A DNA stretch of 64,000 nt. Origin: Kingella pumchi. GTDB lineage: Bacteria > Pseudomonadota > Gammaproteobacteria > Burkholderiales > Neisseriaceae. The stretch spans positions 1 to 64,000 of the forward strand of contig NZ_JAKOOW010000035.1 of the NCBI RefSeq assembly GCF_022288825.1. Reading direction: 5' to 3'. Under the pieces are notes generated by a model. That model searched no databases and was not told the origin of the DNA. It saw only the letters and a list, made by a program, of their open reading frames with translations. Positions within the stretch are counted from its first letter, which is position 1, and each line of letters begins with the position of its first letter. Positions 48,478-57,390 of this stretch are shown in pieces. The position numbers were made by a program, and so were the translations under genes.

Positions 48478-51400
48478 ATGTTCCATCTTTACCAATCCGA
48501 CCATCTGGAAGACCTTGCCGCGCTGCTGGCGGCGGTGCGCCGTCAAAATCCGCTGCCCGATCCCTTTGCCGCCGAAGAAGTGGTAGTGCCCAGCCACGGG
48601 ATGCGCCGTTTTCTCAGCCATTATCTTGCCCGCGAAACCGGCATTGCCGCCAATATGCGCTTTGTGCTGCCGGCGCAGCTGATGTGGCGTTGGCTGCGCG
48701 AGCAGGTCGGCGCGGTGCCGGAAAACGATCCGTTTGCGCCGGAAGTTATGCGCTGGCGGCTGCTGGCCTTGTTTGACCGGCCGCAGTTTGCGGCGGATGA
48801 GCGCTTTCAGGCTGCCCGCGGGGCGCTGGGCGCTTATCTGCAGCGGGGCGAGAGCGCGCGTTATGCGCTGGCCGGACAGCTGGCCGATGTGTTCGACCAG
48901 TATCTGGTTTACCGTGCCGACTGGCTGGAGACTTGGAAGCAGGGCAAAACGCTGCCTGATCTGCCCGAGAGCCAGTTGTGGCAGGCCGAATTGTGGCGCA
49001 GTCTCGACAGCGGCGCAGCCGAAGGGCGCCACCGCGCGGCTTTGTGGCACCGGCTGGCGGCGGCACTGGCGGCGGAAAAACCGCCGCACGCGCTGCCGCC
49101 GCGGCTCTTGGTGTTCGGCATTTCGTCGCTGGCGCCGGTGTATCTGCAGCTGCTGCAGCTGGCGGCGCGCCATTGCGAAGTGCATTTGTTTGCGCTCAAT
49201 CCCAGCCGGCTGTATTGGGGCAAAACGGTGTCGGCGGGCGAATTGCTGTCGCGGCCGGATGCCGATTTGTCGGAGCAGGGTCATCCGCTGCTGGCGGCGC
49301 TGGGCAAGCAGGGGCGCGATTTTTTCGACGCGCTGGCCGAAGCCGATATCGGCGCCGACATCGACTCCTACGCCGAAGCGCCCGAGTCGCCCGGCCTGCT
49401 GCACACTTTGCAGTTTCACATCCAAAGCCAGATTCTGCCGCAGGACGGCCGCGCGGACTGGTTAGACAAAAACGGGCTGGCGGGCAAAGACACAAACGCC
49501 GTTATCGCGCATCTGCGCGCGGATGCCGGCATCGAAATCCACAGCGCCCACAGCCCGCTGCGCGAGTTGCAGATTCTGAAAGACCGCCTGCTGGCGCTGC
49601 TGGCGGAACATCCCGACTGGCAGCCTTACGATATCGCCGTGCTCACGCCGCATATTGAGCCTTATCTGCCCTTTATCGAAGCGGTGTTCGGCGGCAGCGC
49701 CGACGGCTGGCCGCTGCCTTATTCGGTGTCCGACGTGCGCCTGTCGCGCCGCCAGCCGCTGCTGTATGCGCTCGAATCCGCGCTGGCGCTGCTGGAGAGC
49801 CGTTTTGAAGCGGAAAAACTGCTGCCGCTGCTGGAAAGCAGCATCGTGCTCGAGCGCTTCGGTTTGAGCCGCGAAGATTTGCCGCTGCTGCACGACACGG
49901 TGGCCGGTCTCAATATCCGCTGGGGCAGCGACAGCGAAATGCGCGCCCGCTACGGCGACGCGGGCAGCCTGTTTACCTGGCAGCAGGGCATCGAGCGGCT
50001 GGCGCTGGGCTGGCTGATGCCCGATGGCGCCGGCCTGTGGCAGGGCGTCAGCCCGTGGCCGGGCAATGACGCCCATCTCGAAATGCTCGGCCGTTTCGCC
50101 GCGCTGCTGCGCCTGCTGGCCGACACCCGCCGTGAATGGGAAACGCCCGCCGCCGTGCCCGAATGGTGCCGGCGCGTGCGCAGCCTGTGCGCCGGCCTGT
50201 TCACCCCGGCCGACGACGATTTGGCCGCCGCCCAGCAGCTCGAGCAGGCGCTCGCCCAATGGCAGGAGCAAACCGAAGAAGCCGGTTTTTCAGGCTGCCT
50301 GTCGCTGCAAACCGCCGTGCTGCACCTTTCCCGCTTTCTCGGCGGCCAGAGCGAAGCCGGCTTTCTGCGCGGCGGCATCACTTTTTGCAGTATGGTGCCG
50401 ATGCGCTCGCTGCCCTTTAAAGTCCTGTGCCTGCTCGGCCTGAACGACGGCGAATTTCCGCGCAACACCAAAGCCGCCGAGTTCGACCTAATCGCCCGCC
50501 GCCCGCGCGCCGGCGACCGCACCCGCCGCGACGACGACCGCTATTTGTTTCTCGAAGCCCTGCTCAGCGCCCGCGAAATGCTGTATCTGTCCTACGTCGG
50601 CCGCGACATCCGCAGCGACGAAGAACGCGCGCCGTCCACCCTGCTCAACGGCCTGACCGACTGCATCGCCGCCCTGGCCGGCATCGGCAGCACCGAGCTG
50701 GCGCAAAAATGGATCATCAGCCATCCGCTGCAGCCCTTCTCGCGCCGCTATTTCGGCGAACGCCCCCCCGTGGCCGGCACCCGCCGGGACTACGCCGACG
50801 CCCTAAACCACCCGCAGCCGCCGCCTGCCCCCTTTATCGGCAGCCTGAAAGACACCGCAGGCGAAAGCAGCCTGAAAGACGGCGAAGCGCTGCAGCAGCA
50901 CCGTTTTTTGCGCTTCTGGCGCAATCCCCCGCGCGCCTGGCTGCAGCAGCAGCTCAACTGGCAGCAGCCCCATATCGGCGGCGACTGGGAGTCTGCCGAG
51001 CCTTTTGCCGCCGACCACCGCACCCTGTCCGCCGCCTATATCGACGCCCGCCGCCGGCAGCAGGATTTTGCCGACACCGCCGCCGAACTGAGCGCCCGCA
51101 GCCAGCTGCCCGCCGGCGCCATCGGCAATTTGGTGGGGCAGGACTACGCCGCCCAGGCCAAAATGCTCGACAGCTCGCTGGTTTCCGCCCGCCGCCTGCC
51201 CCCGCAAAGCGGGCGCATCGACACCGATGCCGGCAGCCTGAACTACCATCTGGGCAGCCTGTATCCGCAGGGGCAGATATTCACGCTGGCCGACTTCCCC
51301 CACGCCCGCGCCAAACTCTCCGCCACCGACCAAATCGAACTGCTGCTGCGCCACCTGATTTACAGCGCCGCCACCCCCAACGCCGGCAGCACCGTTTTTC

Positions 51401-51765
51401 TCACGCTGCCGCAGCCGCTGGCGCTGCCGCCGCTGGCGCAGGACGATGCCCGCGCCAACCTTGCCGGCTGGATTGCCGCCTACCGGCAGGGGCAGCACGC
51501 ACCGCTGCCCTTCCTGCCCCGTCTCAATCTCGCCGCCGCCCGCAGCCTACTGAAAAAAAACGACTGGGACGCCGCCCGCGCCGAGGCCGCCGCCGTTTAT
51601 CACAAAGGCTATCAGGGCTTTGCCCAAGCCGACTACCCCGAAAGCCGCCTGCTCTACGGCCGCGACGGCGACGAGCCGCCCTACCGCAGCGACGCCTTCC
51701 GACACCTGACCGAAAACCTGCTGCTGCCGCTTTCAGGCTGCCTGCAGGCGCTGGACGAAGGATAA
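48478..51765 (+). CDS. recC: Exodeoxyribonuclease V subunit gamma (RecC)
   Basis: The 1095-residue Chi-recognition subunit of RecBCD, which processes double-strand ends for RecA. The N-terminal inactive helicase part begins MFHLYQSDHLEDLAALL and has VVPSHGMRRFL; later RSLPFKVLCLLGLNDGEFPR and LFLEALLSAREMLYLSYVG are typical. Several in-frame uptake sequences occur (FQAARGA, FSGCLSL, GSLKDTAG, SSLKDGEA, LSGCLQA). recB and recD are not adjacent, unlike in enterics. Confidence 0.94.
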   Translation: MFHLYQSDHLEDLAALLAAVRRQNPLPDPFAAEEVVVPSHGMRRFLSHYLARETGIAANMRFVLPAQLMWRWLREQVGAVPENDPFAPEVMRWRLLALFDRPQFAADERFQAARGALGAYLQRGESARYALAGQLADVFDQYLVYRADWLETWKQGKTLPDLPESQLWQAELWRSLDSGAAEGRHRAALWHRLAAALAAEKPPHALPPRLLVFGISSLAPVYLQLLQLAARHCEVHLFALNPSRLYWGKTVSAGELLSRPDADLSEQGHPLLAALGKQGRDFFDALAEADIGADIDSYAEAPESPGLLHTLQFHIQSQILPQDGRADWLDKNGLAGKDTNAVIAHLRADAGIEIHSAHSPLRELQILKDRLLALLAEHPDWQPYDIAVLTPHIEPYLPFIEAVFGGSADGWPLPYSVSDVRLSRRQPLLYALESALALLESRFEAEKLLPLLESSIVLERFGLSREDLPLLHDTVAGLNIRWGSDSEMRARYGDAGSLFTWQQGIERLALGWLMPDGAGLWQGVSPWPGNDAHLEMLGRFAALLRLLADTRREWETPAAVPEWCRRVRSLCAGLFTPADDDLAAAQQLEQALAQWQEQTEEAGFSGCLSLQTAVLHLSRFLGGQSEAGFLRGGITFCSMVPMRSLPFKVLCLLGLNDGEFPRNTKAAEFDLIARRPRAGDRTRRDDDRYLFLEALLSAREMLYLSYVGRDIRSDEERAPSTLLNGLTDCIAALAGIGSTELAQKWIISHPLQPFSRRYFGERPPVAGTRRDYADALNHPQPPPAPFIGSLKDTAGESSLKDGEALQQHRFLRFWRNPPRAWLQQQLNWQQPHIGGDWESAEPFAADHRTLSAAYIDARRRQQDFADTAAELSARSQLPAGAIGNLVGQDYAAQAKMLDSSLVSARRLPPQSGRIDTDAGSLNYHLGSLYPQGQIFTLADFPHARAKLSATDQIELLLRHLIYSAATPNAGSTVFLTLPQPLALPPLAQDDARANLAGWIAAYRQGQHAPLPFLPRLNLAAARSLLKKNDWDAARAEAAAVYHKGYQGFAQADYPESRLLYGRDGDEPPYRSDAFRHLTENLLLPLSGCLQALDEG

Positions 51766-51841
51766 CCGGCAAAACAGCCGATTCATCAGCCCAAAGCAGC
51801 CTGAAAGTTTCAGGCTGCCGCCAATCAGCAAGGAGTGAAAA

Positions 51842-52195
51842 ATGGTGAAATTTATTTCCGATACCAGAGATGCGCGCGAAACGCCCGTTATCGTTGCGCT
51901 TGTGCTGGCCGCGCTGTTTTTTGGCTGCGCCATGACGGTGCTGGTGTATTCCGTTCCGTTTTTTATTTTTAACGCCAGCCCCTGGCCCGGGCGTAATTTG
52001 GGGATGTTCTGGGGATGGTTCGGCTGGATGCCGGCAATGGGCGTGGCGCCTTTGTCGGCGATCTATGTCATTGTTTACTGCCTGTCCGGCGCCGGCAAAA
52101 GGAAACCGGCGCTGTGGGCTTTTGTATGCGCCACGGTGCATGTGATGCTGGTGCTGGCGCTGCTGCTGTGGCTGGTGTGCCGGGCCTTGATCTGA
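51842..52195 (+). CDS. Hypothetical three-helix membrane protein
   Basis: 117 residues with three hydrophobic segments (VIVALVLAALFFGCAMTVLVY; MGVAPLSAIYVIVYCL; ATVHVMLVLALLLWLVCRAL) and an aromatic loop GMFWGWFGWMP. AAGGAG lies before the ATG. It is 76 bp downstream of recC, separated by uptake sequences. No family recognised. Confidence 0.7.
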   Translation: MVKFISDTRDARETPVIVALVLAALFFGCAMTVLVYSVPFFIFNASPWPGRNLGMFWGWFGWMPAMGVAPLSAIYVIVYCLSGAGKRKPALWAFVCATVHVMLVLALLLWLVCRALI

Positions 52196-52246
52196 TCGGC
52201 GGCGCGCGCTAGGTTTCACCCGCCTGCGGCATTGAGCCGCCCATGC

Positions 52247-52293
52247 AAAAGCAGCCTGAAAAACGGGAAAACCGGTTTTCAGGCTGCTTTTTT
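52247..52293. terminator. Bidirectional terminator from facing uptake sequences
   Basis: AAAAGCAGCCTGAAAAAC and GGTTTTCAGGCTGCTTTTTT lie between two convergent genes. Confidence 0.8.
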
Positions 52294-52306
52294 GGTCTTG
52301 GCGGCA

Positions 52307-53617
52307 TCAGCCTTTGCGCTGCCGAAAAATCCAATCCAACACCGGCGCGATGCCGTAAGCGTATTTCCAGGTTGACGTATGCCCCGATGCGCCGCCCGCA
52401 CCCGCTTCGGCGGCGGTTTTGAACACCGTGCCTTTGGCAAAGGCAACGAAATTCACATTGGCGTTTTGCGCGGCGATTTTATCGAAGGCAGCCTGAAAAT
52501 CGGCGGCCGGCCATTGCGCGTTCCAATCGTCGGCGCGGGCGACTTTGGCACCGAAGGCGGCGAGTTTTTCGGTGATGGCAATTTCGCCCGGATAGGCTTT
52601 GGCATCGTCCTGCGACACGGTAATCCACCATTTCACGTTTTTCATCTGCGGCGTGAGCAGCGCGGGATTCCATTGGCAGGCGACAAGATAGGACGCGGCG
52701 AAAAAGTCGGGATATTTGATGTTCATGGCGATGGACATCATGCCGCCGCCCGACTGGCCGGTGGTGTACAGGCGATTGCCGTCAATCGGCAGCTTGGTTT
52801 GCAAGTGATTGATTAGGTTGATGGTAGCATCCAGATAGGGCGACGCGGTGCTGGTGTCGTCAACAATGATTTCGTCAAACTCGGGCGCAATGACAAAACA
52901 CGGGTGGGCAGCCTGAAATTCGGGCGACGCCCACGCAGTCGCGCCGTTGCCCTGATACAGCGGCGCTTTGACGAGCGTGCCGGTTACGCCCGCATCGTGC
53001 ATAAACAGCACCAGCGGATAGCGTTTGCCCGCTTGGATGTTTTTCGGCGCGAACAGGTTGTAATGTACGGTTTTTCCGGTGGCAGCGTCGGCGTATTGGT
53101 GCTGGGTGAAATCGTCAAGCACTTGGTTGATGACGGCGCTGGTCTGAACGGTTTGACCGCCGACGTTTACTTCGGCAGCGGCGGCTTTGAGCGTGGGCGC
53201 GCTGTCGTTTTTGTCGCCCGCTTTGCCCGGGCCGTTTTTGGCGGGGTCGGCGTTGGCAGGCTTGTTGGCGGGGCGGCCTTTTTTCACGGTCAGCAGTGCG
53301 CCTTCGTCATACGGATTGAGCTGGATAATCACAAAACGCCCGCGCTCGGCAGGCGCATCGTCGGCGGTTTGGGCAAGGTAAACCCGCTCCACCGTGCGCC
53401 CCGCCACGCCGTATTGCGCTTTATCAGGCGCGGCGGCAAGCTCGCGGCGGTATTTCACGGCCACGGCAGTTAAGCGCATGCCGTCGCCGAAAATTTGGGT
53501 GATGGCGATGGCAGACTCGGGCGCGTTGCCGTCGCTGCCAAGCGCGGCGCAGCCGCCGACGGTGAGCAATACGGCGGTGCCGGCGGCGGATAGGATAAAT
53601 TCGCGGCGGGTGGGCAT
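52307..53617 (-). CDS. Secreted alpha/beta hydrolase, PHB-depolymerase/esterase-like lipoprotein
   Basis: 436 residues. The N-terminus TRREFILSAAGTAVLLTVGGC combines a Tat-like twin arginine with a lipobox (Cys23), so the protein is probably a Tat-exported lipoprotein. After an Asn/Lys/Pro-rich linker, the hydrolase domain has YPLVLFMHDAG and the nucleophile elbow GQSGGGMMS. The layout resembles poly-hydroxybutyrate depolymerase-like and BAAT-type esterases. FQAAHP and FQAAFD are in-frame uptake sequences. Substrate unknown. Confidence 0.78.
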   Translation of the reverse strand: MPTRREFILSAAGTAVLLTVGGCAALGSDGNAPESAIAITQIFGDGMRLTAVAVKYRRELAAAPDKAQYGVAGRTVERVYLAQTADDAPAERGRFVIIQLNPYDEGALLTVKKGRPANKPANADPAKNGPGKAGDKNDSAPTLKAAAAEVNVGGQTVQTSAVINQVLDDFTQHQYADAATGKTVHYNLFAPKNIQAGKRYPLVLFMHDAGVTGTLVKAPLYQGNGATAWASPEFQAAHPCFVIAPEFDEIIVDDTSTASPYLDATINLINHLQTKLPIDGNRLYTTGQSGGGMMSIAMNIKYPDFFAASYLVACQWNPALLTPQMKNVKWWITVSQDDAKAYPGEIAITEKLAAFGAKVARADDWNAQWPAADFQAAFDKIAAQNANVNFVAFAKGTVFKTAAEAGAGGASGHTSTWKYAYGIAPVLDWIFRQRKG

Positions 53618-53721
53618 ATCGGGCTCCTAGGGTTGGAAAAACGAAAAGACGCGGTCTAACACGCTTTGCCCGCCGATTCAATGGCGGCGCAGATAAAAAG
53701 CAGCCTGAAAGCCGGATAAGG

Positions 53722-53750
53722 GTTTTTAGCTTCGCTACGCAGGCCGCCTG
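53722..53750 (-). repeat. Dispersed repeat, copy C (internally deleted)
   Basis: The same element as copies A, B and D but lacking the central 12 bp or so between its two GCTTCG-type motifs, as expected from slippage between them. Confidence 0.7.
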
Positions 53751-53862
53751 TTTCACGGCAAAGGCAGCCTGAAAGCCCTTGCCCGTCCCTTTCAGGCTGC
53801 CTTGCCGCCCGCCTGCCGCAGGCGTACCATCCGCGCTTTTTTCCACTTTGAAAGATGCCGCC

Positions 53863-54774
53863 ATGACCACCGAAACTGCCGATTCCGCCGCCGAACGCCG
53901 CCGCGGCCTGCGCTATGCGCTGGGCTGCTATGCGGTGTGGGGGCTGTTTCCGCTTTACTGGTATCCGCTCGAAGGTACGATGCCCGCCATGCAGCTGATG
54001 GCGCAGCGCGTGGCCTGGTCGGCGCTGTTTGCGCTGGCGGTGCTGCTTGGGCGGCGGCAGGGCTGCGAAGTGCTGGCGGTGCTGCGCCGTCCGCGCCTGC
54101 TGGCGGTGTTTGCCGCATCGTCGCTGCTAATCGGCGCGAACTGGCTGGTGTATCTGTGGGCGATTACCAACCGCCATGTGCTCGATGCCAGCCTGGGCTA
54201 CTTTATCAACCCGCTGTGCAATGTGTTTCTCGGTTTTGTCGTGCTTAAAGAGCGGCTGAACCGCACGCAGTGGCTGGCGATTTTGCTCGCGCTGGCGGGC
54301 ATTCTGTGGCTGGCGGTGCCGGCGGGGCAGGTGCCGTGGGTGTCGCTGCTGCTGGCCGCCAGTTTCAGCTGCTACGCGCTGATCCGCAAACTCGCCCCCA
54401 TCGGCGCGCTGCCCGGGCTGGCTTTGGAAACCTTTTTGCTACTGCCCTTTGCCATTGCCTATCTGTGGTGGTGCGGCGCAAACGGCACGCTGGTCGGCTT
54501 TGGCAGCCTGAACGCGCTGCAAAGCGCCGTGCTGCTCGGCTCGGGCGCGGCGACCACGCTGCCGCTGTTGATGTTCGCCGCCGGTGCCAAGCGCATCCCG
54601 CTGTCGCTGCTGGGCATCCTGCAATATTTCTCGCCCACCATCCAGCTGCTGCTGGGGCTGGCGCTGTTCGGCGAAACGCTCGACGGCGGTCGTCTGGCGG
54701 GCTACGCATGGGTATGGCTGGGCGTGGCGGTGTTTCTCTTCGGCGCGTGGCGCACGGCACGCAAGGCAGCCTGA
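53863..54774 (+). CDS. rarD: EamA-family transporter RarD
   Basis: 303 residues from the ATG at 53863. Ten membrane helices in two EamA repeats. The N-terminal GCYAVWGLFPLYWYPL and the central DASLGYFINPLCNVFLGFVVLKERL are typical of RarD, a drug/metabolite transporter of unknown substrate. It ends RKAA with the stop inside an uptake sequence (AAG GCA GCC TGA). Upstream in-frame codons translate uptake sequences and were excluded. Confidence 0.9.
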   Translation: MTTETADSAAERRRGLRYALGCYAVWGLFPLYWYPLEGTMPAMQLMAQRVAWSALFALAVLLGRRQGCEVLAVLRRPRLLAVFAASSLLIGANWLVYLWAITNRHVLDASLGYFINPLCNVFLGFVVLKERLNRTQWLAILLALAGILWLAVPAGQVPWVSLLLAASFSCYALIRKLAPIGALPGLALETFLLLPFAIAYLWWCGANGTLVGFGSLNALQSAVLLGSGAATTLPLLMFAAGAKRIPLSLLGILQYFSPTIQLLLGLALFGETLDGGRLAGYAWVWLGVAVFLFGAWRTARKAA

Positions 54775-54987
54775 AAAGGCAAACGAAAAGCCTTCCCGTT
54801 TCCTGCCGCTGCCGTTTGGGCTACACTGCGCGCCTTTACCCCGCATACGAAAGGATACGCCATGACCCGCATCGCCCTCATCATCGGCAGCCTCAGTCGC
54901 CTCTCGCTCAACCGCAGCGTGGCCGGACACATTGCCGCGCAGGCTCCGGCCGGCGTGGAAGTCGAAGAAGTCGCCATATATGCCGTC

Positions 54988-55007
54988 ATTCCCGTTCAGT
55001 CGGGAAT
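54988..55007. repeat. dRS3 repeat
   Basis: ATTCCCGTTCAGTCGGGAAT fits the neisserial dRS3 pattern ATTCCC-N8-GGGAAT exactly. dRS3 repeats flank mosaic repeats and serve as integration targets of filamentous phages in meningococcus. It marks the break point of the FMN reductase gene. Confidence 0.8.
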
Positions 55008-55027
55008 GACGCCGTTTAGACAAAACC

Positions 55028-55046
55028 CGGGTATTTGCAAAGGTTT
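55028..55046 (+). mobile_element. Possible decayed IS end
   Basis: GGGTATTTGCAAAGGTTTC closely resembles the terminal repeat GGTATTTTGCAAAGGTCTC that ends the MITE at 2971 (one gap and one change over 17 bases). It could be the relic of the event that truncated the neighbouring gene. Confidence 0.4.
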
Positions 55047-55066
55047 CAAACCGGCAAACGCAAAAC

Positions 55067-55110
55067 AAGCAGCCTGAAAGTGGGTTTTCCGTTTTCAGGC
55101 TGCTTTTTTG
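55067..55110. terminator. Facing uptake sequences between two broken genes
   Basis: AGCAGCCTGAAAGTGGG and CGTTTTCAGGCTGCTTTTTT pair across a short loop. Confidence 0.65.
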
Positions 55111-55115
55111 CGGCG

Positions 55116-55505
55116 TTAAGGCTGTTGCGCCAGCAGTTGGCGGATATCCTGCGGCGCCAGCACGCGGCGGATATTTTCAGGCTGCCCTGCGGCCTACATG
55201 GCGGCGGCAATCGTGGCGCGGGCGGCATCAAGTACCGCCTGATAGTCGATTTTGCGCTGCGCTTCTTGGCTGCCGGCGTCTTTGAGCGTGGTGCCTAGGC
55301 AGGAAAACAGCACGTCGCCGCGCAGTTTGTCCGCCCAGGTGTCGGGGCGGGAGAAGTCGATCAGGTGCACGCACAGTTTGTCGTGGGCAAAATCGGGGGC
55401 GCGGCGGACGAAAATATGCACTTCGTCGAAACGCTCGTCGTTCAAAAGCTGCGCCAGCAAGACTCTGCCGGTGGCGCCGGTGGCGCCGATAATGTCTGCT
55501 TTCAT
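55116..55505 (-). pseudogene. Degraded NAD(P)-binding oxidoreductase (HTATIP2/atypical SDR-like)
   Basis: The first 104 residues (MKADIIGATGATGRVLLAQLL, FSCLGTTLKDAGS, KIDYQAVLDAARATIAAAM) match the Rossmann half of small NAD(P)H-binding proteins with the GATGATG motif. An in-frame TAG (55194-55196) follows. The same frame then encodes a family-like C-terminus (NIRRVLAPQDIRQLLAQQP) ending in TAA at 55116. The middle (about 80 residues) is missing and an uptake sequence marks the junction. This looks like deletion plus a nonsense codon. Confidence 0.75.
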
Positions 55506-55566
55506 GTTTTGCCGTTGCGGTGGATTTCAGGCTGCCTGAAAGTTGGCAGCGGGAAACGGTAAATAG

Positions 55567-55594
55567 GAAAAGCCGCCTGCGGCTGCAGGCGGCT
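55567..55594 (-). terminator. Terminator of the DUF5339-type lipoprotein gene
   Basis: GCCGCCTGC/GCAGGCGGC stem with a 4-nt loop (55572-55593), followed by TTTTCC on the minus strand. Confidence 0.75.
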
Positions 55595-55615
55595 GCAATA
55601 TCGGAAGTGCCGTAA

Positions 55616-56062
55616 TTATTTGGCTTCTTCTTTAGCTTCTTCAGCTGCTTCTTTAGCGTCCTGTTTGGCTTCTTCGGCAGCTTCCTTAGCTTCTTCAGCA
55701 GCTTCTTTGGCTTCTTCGGCTTTGTCTTCGGCAGTGTCGGCTGCAGTGGCTTCGCCTTTGAGCGCTTTCAGAGACTCTCCGCACATGGCGTTGCGTTGGT
55801 CGTCAGACAAGCTGGCCATGGCGCTCTTGCTTTGTTCGAACGCTTGTTTCATCTGTTCGCGGTTGGCTTCAGGAGCAGTCTGCAGCATGTCGTTGAAGGC
55901 TTTTTCGTACTGTTCGCATACGGAACCGCCGGCAGCAGTATCAACGGCAACGGCAGAAGCGTCGGCAGGAGCAGAAGCAGCACCGGTGTCGCCGGAATTG
56001 CCACCGCAGGCAGCCAGAGCAAACGCAGTCAGAAGAAGAACGGACAGTGAAGATAATTTCAT
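55616..56062 (-). CDS. DUF5339-like lipoprotein with Ala/Glu/Lys coiled tail
   Basis: 148 residues from the ATG at 56062. Lipobox LAAC (Cys19). A central domain with two cysteines (SVCEQYEKAFNDML and RNAMCGESLKALKG) fits the small neisserial DUF5339 proteins. The last 40 or so residues repeat AEEAKEAAEEAK, a helical tail that may bind the cell wall or another coil. The repeats are near-identical at the DNA level, so copy number may vary between strains. Function unknown. Confidence 0.75.
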   Translation of the reverse strand: MKLSSLSVLLLTAFALAACGGNSGDTGAASAPADASAVAVDTAAGGSVCEQYEKAFNDMLQTAPEANREQMKQAFEQSKSAMASLSDDQRNAMCGESLKALKGEATAADTAEDKAEEAKEAAEEAKEAAEEAKQDAKEAAEEAKEEAK

Positions 56063-56368
56063 ATTTTTCTCGCTTTTTACTACGGATGGTTGAACAAGGG
56101 GCGGATTGTTAGCCAATTTTTTAAAAGCGTCAAGTTTTGTTTGTGCTTTTTTGACATCAGGCAGCCTGAAAACGGTTTTTCGCCGCAGTTTGCCGCAGCT
56201 GCCGCGGGTTTGCCCGCCCTGCTCTTTGGCTGAATCGGCGGCGCACGGCGGCGGGCAAGGCAGTATAATCGGCACTTTTCGCCTGTGCGTGCTCCAAGCC
56301 GCACCGGCAGCCTGAAAACGGTTGCGCCGCGCCGGCGGCGCCCTGATCCTTATTTGCCGATTGCGATT

Positions 56369-57241
56369 ATGTACGAAATCCTTATCGAACCCTTTACCGA
56401 ATTTTCCTTTATGCGCTACGCGCTGGCGGCGGTGGTGTTTCTGGCCTTTTCCGCCGCACCGGTGGGCGTGTTTCTGGTGATGCGCCGCATGAGCCTGATT
56501 GGCGACGCTTTAAGCCATGCGGTGCTGCCGGGCGCCGCCGTCGGCTATATGGTGGCGGGGCTGAGCCTGCCGGCGATGGGGCTGGGCGGTTTTGCCGCCG
56601 GCATTCTGATGGCGCTGCTGGCCGGTTTGGTCAGCCGGTTTACCGAATTAAAGGAAGACGCCAATTTCGCCGCGTTTTATCTGAGCAGCCTGGCGCTGGG
56701 GGTAACGCTGGTGAGTTTGGGCAACAACAGCGTTGATCTGCTGCATCTGCTGTTTGGCTCGGTGCTGGCGGTGGACTTGCTGTCACTGCGGCTGATGGGC
56801 GCGGTGGCGGCGGTGAGCATTGTGGCGCTGGCGGTGATTTTCCGGCCGCTGGTGCTCGAGAGCATCGACCCTTTGTTTCTACGCTCGGTCGGCGGCCGCG
56901 GCGGCGTGTGGCATGTGGTGTTTCTGGTGCTGGTGGTGATGAATCTGGTGGCCGGTTTTCAGGCGCTGGGCACGCTGATGTCGGTGGGACTGATGATGCT
57001 GCCGGCGATTGCCGCGCGGCTGTGGGTGCGCGGCATCGGCGCGCTGATGGCGGTGGCGGCGCTCAGCGCGCTGGTGTGCGGCTATGCCGGGCTGCTGCTG
57101 TCTTACCACCATCCAGCCAATATCCCGTCCGGCCCCACGATTATTTTGTTTTGCGGGCTGTGGTATCTGGCATCGGTGCTGTTTGGCGCGCAAAGCGGCA
57201 TACTGGTGCGCCTGCTGCGCCGCCGCCACCGCACCGCCTAA
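56369..57241 (+). CDS. Metal ABC transporter permease (ZnuB/MntB type)
   Basis: 290 residues from the ATG at 56369. Eight to nine helices. FLVMRRMSLIGDALSHAVLPGAAVGYM is the conserved ATPase-contact and signature region of zinc/manganese ABC-3 permeases, and LLFGSVLAVD is also typical. No ATPase or binding-protein gene is adjacent, which is unusual because these are normally encoded together. It may pair with components elsewhere. Zn, Mn or Fe cannot be distinguished. Confidence 0.87.
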   Translation: MYEILIEPFTEFSFMRYALAAVVFLAFSAAPVGVFLVMRRMSLIGDALSHAVLPGAAVGYMVAGLSLPAMGLGGFAAGILMALLAGLVSRFTELKEDANFAAFYLSSLALGVTLVSLGNNSVDLLHLLFGSVLAVDLLSLRLMGAVAAVSIVALAVIFRPLVLESIDPLFLRSVGGRGGVWHVVFLVLVVMNLVAGFQALGTLMSVGLMMLPAIAARLWVRGIGALMAVAALSALVCGYAGLLLSYHHPANIPSGPTIILFCGLWYLASVLFGAQSGILVRLLRRRHRTA

Positions 57242-57259
57242 CCGTTTTTCCGTTTGCCC

Positions 57260-57303
57260 AAGGCAGCCTGAAACGCCCAAAACCGGCTTTCAGGCTGCCT
57301 TTG
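57260..57303 (+). terminator. Facing uptake sequences downstream of the ABC permease
   Basis: AAGGCAGCCTGAAA and TTTCAGGCTGCCTT pair across about 14 nt, 18 bp past the stop. Confidence 0.75.
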
Positions 57304-57390
57304 CTATTGGCAGCGCCTGCGCGCAGGCGTATAGTAAATCGTGTAAACGCAAAGCATTTGCCTTTGCCGGCAACCTTAAGGAGAAGTGCC

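Larger units (their letters stand above)
54862..55077 (+). pseudogene. Truncated NADPH-dependent FMN reductase-like gene
   Basis: The first 41 residues (MTRIALIIGSLSRLSLNRSV through VEEVAIYA) match the start of NADPH-dependent FMN reductases (flavodoxin-like, phosphate-binding GSLSRLSLN). The frame then enters a dRS3 repeat at 54988 and ends in uptake-sequence codons (KQAA, stop). About 130 residues of the family are missing. A good ATG context (AAAGGATACGCC) remains. Confidence 0.8.

Noticed and set aside
50427..51848. 473-codon frame overlapping recC in another phase
   Set aside because: Arg/Pro/Ala-rich translation from GC-rich third positions; RecC motifs lie in the other frame.
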